A DNA stretch of 25,860 nucleotides from Acetobacteraceae bacterium UBA6159 (GTDB taxonomy: Bacteria; Pseudomonadota; Alphaproteobacteria; Acetobacterales; Acetobacteraceae). The notes beneath the pieces are model-generated. The model saw only the letters and a program-made list of their open reading frames with translations, had not been told where the DNA came from and did no database searches. Shown here one piece after another: positions 22,612 through 25,860 of the stretch. Numbering within the stretch: the stretch's first letter is position 1; each line of letters opens with the position of its first letter. The DNA is taken from assembly GCA_002422345.1 (NCBI GenBank), contig DIUL01000097.1:1-25860 (forward strand). The letters are read 5' to 3'. The position numbers and the translations under genes are program-made.

Positions 22612-22642
22612 ATCATATAATCCGCCGACCAAAGGTAATGCG

Positions 22643-23335
22643 ATGCCCGCCATCCGGATCGAAACCTTTCCCGAGTCAGCCCTGTCCGGCGGCGTGACCA
22701 CGCATGACGGCCTGCCCGATCGCGGGATCACGATTGCGTCCAGCGGCCCGGCAGTCCTGATGGACATTCATCGCCCGGGCGTGAACCTGGCGATCTGGCA
22801 CCGCCCTTTGCCGGCGTCGTTGCGGGGTGGCGCGTTGCGCGCGCTGATGACCGCCGCCCCGTTCACCGTGGTCGCGGTCGGCACGCCCCAGGAACTGCCC
22901 GATCGTTTGGCCGAAGAACTTCCCGTGCCCGTGCCGTTTGACCTGATGCTCGATCTTGCCGACCTGGCCGCGGGCTTTCTGGTGCTGGATGGCGGCACCA
23001 GGGTCCGGATCCGGCTGGAGGCGCTCGTCCATGACGGGTGCAAGAAATGGCACGCCGACGCCGTCGGGCTACGCATGCTGTGCACCTATCAGGGGCCCGG
23101 CACGCAATGGTTGCCGATGGATGGTGGCGCGCCGGCCGCGCGGGCGCTGGACGGCCCTGTCCCCGCCCGCTCGATCGGCCAGATGCCCACCGGCGCCATC
23201 GCCGTCCTGAAAGGGGAACGTTACCGGGACAACGAGGGCAATGGCTGCATCCATCGCTCTCCGCCCGCCGGACCGGGCGCGCGCGCCCGTCTGCTGCTCT
23301 GCATCGATCAGACCGAATGGAACCTGGAAGAATGA
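22643..23335 (+). CDS. DUF1826-domain protein, zinc-starvation operon
   Basis: This 230-aa protein of the DUF1826 family, known from Zur regulons next to COG0523 GTPases, has an unproven biochemical role. Conserved features are visible: CKKWHADAVGLRMLCTYQGP (~132-151), whose His and Cys could bind metal, then GTQWLPMDGG and a late CIHRSPP. Residues ~1-130 are less conserved. ATG 22643 is preceded by AAAGG at suitable spacing. Its TGA overlaps the ATG of the GTPase gene in the ATGA arrangement, so production of the two proteins is coupled. The Zur-like box directly upstream supports expression when zinc is scarce. Confidence 0.9.
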   Translation: MPAIRIETFPESALSGGVTTHDGLPDRGITIASSGPAVLMDIHRPGVNLAIWHRPLPASLRGGALRALMTAAPFTVVAVGTPQELPDRLAEELPVPVPFDLMLDLADLAAGFLVLDGGTRVRIRLEALVHDGCKKWHADAVGLRMLCTYQGPGTQWLPMDGGAPAARALDGPVPARSIGQMPTGAIAVLKGERYRDNEGNGCIHRSPPAGPGARARLLLCIDQTEWNLEE

Positions 23336-24528
23336 CCGACGACACACGCCTGCCCGTCACCGTCCTGTCCGGCTTCCTGGGCGCCGGCAAGACGACGCTG
23401 CTGAACCACATCCTGGCCAACCGGGAAGGCAAGCGAGTCGCCGTCATCGTGAATGACATGAGCGAGGTGAACATCGACGCCGCCCTGGTGGCGCAGGGCG
23501 GCAACCTCTCGCGCACCGAGGAACGCCTGGTCGAGATGTCGAACGGCTGCATCTGCTGCACCCTGCGGGAAGACCTGATGCAGGAAGTGGCGAAGCTCGC
23601 CCGTGAAGGCCGCTTCGACTCGCTGGTCATCGAAAGCACCGGCATCAGCGAGCCGATGCCCGTCGCCGCCACCTTCGACTTCCGCACCGAGGACGGCTTC
23701 AGCCTGGCTGACCTCGCTCGGCTGGACACGATGGTGACCGTGGTCGACGCCGCCGCCTTCCTGCGCGACTACGCCAGCACGGACAGCCTGCGCCAACGCG
23801 GCTCGGTCGCCGGGGAGGAGGACAGCCGCATGCTGGTCGACCTGCTGATCGAGCAGGTCGAGTTCGCCGATGTCATCGTGATCAACAAATCCGACCTGAT
23901 CCCACCCGAGGACCTTGACCGCTTGTCCGCGATCCTGGGCACCTTCAACGCAAAGGCCGAGATCGTGGCGGCGGTGAACGGCGCGGTGCCGCTGGGCCAC
24001 CTGCTGGACACTGGCCGCTTCGATTTCGCCGAGGCGCAGCAGGCGGCCGGCTGGTCCAAGGCGCTGGCGGGCGATCACCTGCCGGAAAGCGAGGAATTCG
24101 GCATCCGCTCCTTCGTCTGGCGGGCGCGCCGGCCGCTGCATCCCGCTCGATTCAAGGCGCTGATCGAAAGCGATCTTGCCGGTGTGATCCGCGCCAAGGG
24201 GTTCTTCTGGCTGGCGAGCCGCATGGAATGGGCCGGCGGCTGGCAGTTGGCCGGCAGCGTCGGACGCCATGCCGCCGCCGGGTTCTGGTGGTCGGCCATG
24301 CACCCGAAGAACTGGCCTGAAGACCCGGAATCCCGCGCCTATATCAAGCAGAACTGGGAAGAGCCGTTCGGCGACCGGCGCCAGGAGCTCGTGTTCATCG
24401 GGATCGACATGGACGAGCCCGTTTTGCGCAAGAAGCTGAATGACTGCCTGCTGACGGCGGCCGAGATGCGCGCGGGCGTGAAGTCATGGCAACGCCTGCC
24501 TGACCCGTTCCCGGCATGGCGGCAATAG
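23332..24528 (+). CDS. zigA: COG0523-family zinc metallochaperone GTPase (ZigA-like)
   Basis: This 398-aa G3E-family GTPase delivers zinc to client enzymes when zinc is limiting. Walker A is GFLGAGKTTL, the metal-binding CxCC is NGCICCTLRED, and the guanine-specificity motif is NKSD, all in the N-terminal ~220 residues. The C-terminal CobW_C domain (~265-390) includes IRSFVWRARRPLHPARF and SVGRHAAAGFWWSAMHP. Length and domain order are normal for ZigA/YciC-like proteins. It overlaps DUF1826 by 4 bp and lies in the Zur-controlled unit. The ZigA subgroup is chosen over cobalamin or nitrile-hydratase CobW relatives because of this context; the client is unknown. Confidence 0.92.
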   Translation: MTDDTRLPVTVLSGFLGAGKTTLLNHILANREGKRVAVIVNDMSEVNIDAALVAQGGNLSRTEERLVEMSNGCICCTLREDLMQEVAKLAREGRFDSLVIESTGISEPMPVAATFDFRTEDGFSLADLARLDTMVTVVDAAAFLRDYASTDSLRQRGSVAGEEDSRMLVDLLIEQVEFADVIVINKSDLIPPEDLDRLSAILGTFNAKAEIVAAVNGAVPLGHLLDTGRFDFAEAQQAAGWSKALAGDHLPESEEFGIRSFVWRARRPLHPARFKALIESDLAGVIRAKGFFWLASRMEWAGGWQLAGSVGRHAAAGFWWSAMHPKNWPEDPESRAYIKQNWEEPFGDRRQELVFIGIDMDEPVLRKKLNDCLLTAAEMRAGVKSWQRLPDPFPAWRQ

Positions 24529-24552
24529 CTGGTCCGCGTCGATGACGGGTCC

Positions 24553-24573
24553 GCCCTCCCGCCGCGGGCTTTT
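24553..24573 (+). terminator. Short terminator after the COG0523 GTPase gene
   Basis: CCCG-CCG-CGGG (24558-24568), or alternatively GCCC with GGGC (24553-24556 with 24566-24569), forms a small hairpin followed by CTTTTG, 25-30 bases past the stop codon. The stem is short, so this is tentative. Confidence 0.4.
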
Positions 24574-24646
24574 GCCCTGCCGTTTCCACTTGCAGGCGTC
24601 CGAGCCACGGGCGTACGCTTCCGCAAAAGCACAGCGGGAACAAGCC

Positions 24647-25798
24647 ATGTTCGACAAGCTGATCTCGGCCGACAACCATATCGACCTGACCTATTGCCCG
24701 CCTGACCTCTGGTCCGACGCCGCCCCACAGGCGTGGAAAGGCAAGGTCCCCCGCACCGAGGAACGCGACGACGGCCTGCACTGGATCGTCGACGGCCAGG
24801 ACAAGGGCATGTGGAACGGCGTCGGCCCCGGCTTCCTGAAATACCAGCCCGGCTCCTTCACCCATGTCGACGAAATGAAGGCGGTCGGGTTCGAGTGGGA
24901 TCACCGCCGCGGCGCCAAGCCTCGGCCCACCACCCCCGAGCACCGGATCGCCGACATGGACAAGGAAGGCGTGGCGGCCGAGATCGTCTACGGCTGCATC
25001 ATGATCAATGAGATGGTCGGCGACACCGCCATCCGTGACTGGGCCGACACCGTCTACAACGACTGGGTCGCCGATTTCGCTCGGCGCGCCGATCCGAACC
25101 GTGTGTTCCCGCTGGCGATCGTGCCGAACAGCGACCCCAAGGCGGCGGCGGCCGAGGTCCGGCGCTGCGCGAAGATGGGGCTGCGGGGCGGGGACCTGGC
25201 GTTCAAGGGCATGGGGATTCCGCTGTGGCACCACGGCTGGGATGCCTTGTGGGAGGCGGCGGCGGAATGCCGGTTCCCGATTTCGTTCCACTCCACCGGC
25301 TTCAAGGCGGCGCGGGCGCCCGATACGCCGGAGATGGAGAAGGAATATTTCCTCCAGTACCGGCTGGTGCGGTCGGCGCTGTTCCAGACCGACACGATGG
25401 AGGTCCTGGTTTCGCTGTTGGCATCCGGCGCGTGCGACCGGTATCCGGATCTGCGCTTCGTGCTGGGTGAGTCGGGCGTGACCTGGCTGCCCTATGTGTT
25501 CGACCGGTTGGACACGGAATATCACGACCGGGCGCGGGGGCTGGGGTTCAAGATGAAGCCGTCCGACTACTTCCGCCGGCAGGGGTATGTGACCTACCAG
25601 CAGGACCAGTTCCTGGAGCCGATCGTTCCCTTGGTGGGAGAGGACAACATCATGTGGGGCTCCGACTATCCGCACCCGGATTGTCTGTGGCCGGACTCAC
25701 CGCGGATTCTGGCGGAGAACCTGGCGGCGCTGAAGCCCTCGGTGCAGCGGAAGATCGTGCGCGAGACGGCGGCGGGGTTGTACGGGATCCGGGTTTAG
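24647..25798 (+). CDS. Amidohydrolase-family metal-dependent hydrolase
   Basis: This 383-aa TIM-barrel protein of the amidohydrolase-2 (ACMSD-like) superfamily includes hydrolases and decarboxylases. Visible motifs are SADNHID at the N-terminus (replacing the usual D-x-H metal pair), IADMDKEGVAAEIVYG, FPLAIVPNSDP, metal His in PISFHSTGF, and the catalytic Asp in NIMWGSDYPHPDCLWPDS. ATG 24647, giving MFDKLISADNH, is chosen because the longer frame to 24542 adds low-quality sequence; only a weak GGGAA precedes it. It stands alone, 118 bp after the zinc operon, and its stop is 43 bp before the right IS terminus, so any downstream partner has been separated from it here. Substrate unknown. Confidence 0.88.
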   Translation: MFDKLISADNHIDLTYCPPDLWSDAAPQAWKGKVPRTEERDDGLHWIVDGQDKGMWNGVGPGFLKYQPGSFTHVDEMKAVGFEWDHRRGAKPRPTTPEHRIADMDKEGVAAEIVYGCIMINEMVGDTAIRDWADTVYNDWVADFARRADPNRVFPLAIVPNSDPKAAAAEVRRCAKMGLRGGDLAFKGMGIPLWHHGWDALWEAAAECRFPISFHSTGFKAARAPDTPEMEKEYFLQYRLVRSALFQTDTMEVLVSLLASGACDRYPDLRFVLGESGVTWLPYVFDRLDTEYHDRARGLGFKMKPSDYFRRQGYVTYQQDQFLEPIVPLVGEDNIMWGSDYPHPDCLWPDSPRILAENLAALKPSVQRKIVRETAAGLYGIRV

Positions 25799-25841
25799 GA
25801 AGCTATTCAGCCTGTATGCGGTGTCCAGAGTGGGGCGGTAT

Positions 25842-25860
25842 CACTGCTGTCCGGTCAATC
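25842..25860. mobile_element. Terminus of an insertion sequence, right window edge (partial)
   Basis: CACTGCTGTCCGGTCAATC forms the last 19 bases and is the exact reverse complement of bases 4-22. The element would extend rightwards out of the window. The bases just inside the two ends differ, so the copies sit at unrelated targets. Only the tip is visible and no transposase can be seen. Confidence 0.72.

Overview
The window looks like chromosomal DNA of a GC-rich alphaproteobacterium, most likely from Rhodospirillales/Acetobacteraceae. The evidence is uniformly high G+C, Shine-Dalgarno starts, a Hint_2-type surface protein, FNR-dependent hemN, a c'-type cytochrome and a Zur-type zinc operon. 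This placement is inference from gene content. A 19-bp sequence at the left edge reappears as its reverse complement at the right edge, with both ends pointing outward. The window therefore seems to be the stretch between two oppositely oriented copies of one insertion sequence; it could be a draft contig that ends at a repeat.

Layout. (1) 1-3213: a gene cut by the left IS (start at 604, minus strand), a SARP/BTAD-type regulator with a TolB-like and TPR region, a promoter region with TTTGACGC direct repeats, and an orphan HigA-like antitoxin coupled to an 18-codon leader ORF. (2) 3440-12800: a surface/glycan region. It holds a 990-aa beta-helix/Hint protein, two 2-oxoglutarate oxygenases in an operon with FNR-controlled hemN, a TerC-family membrane protein, and a 927-aa fusion of a GH130-like propeller, a polysaccharide pyruvyl transferase and two C-terminal modules. 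The Hint protein and the fusion protein share the same roughly 120-residue C-terminal module. (3) 12882-17255: an extradiol-dioxygenase-like VOC protein, then a glutaredoxin-DinB gene whose first redox-active Cys codon is an in-frame UGA followed at once by a hairpin (a candidate selenoprotein), then a DUF2165 protein coupled to two polysaccharide deacetylases. (4) 17260-21589: a His/Gly-rich exported protein, a LOG-family protein, cytochrome c' convergent with cytochrome b561, a transglutaminase and an ArsR-type regulator. (5) 21674-25798: pyridoxal kinase, divergent across a Zur-like box from a DUF1826-COG0523 zinc operon, then an amidohydrolase.

The items most worth follow-up are the UGA-containing glutaredoxin-DinB gene (13942-14706), the C-terminal module shared by the Hint protein and the pyruvyl transferase fusion, and the FNR box placed so that the hemN mRNA may be leaderless. 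No tRNA, rRNA or CRISPR array was seen.
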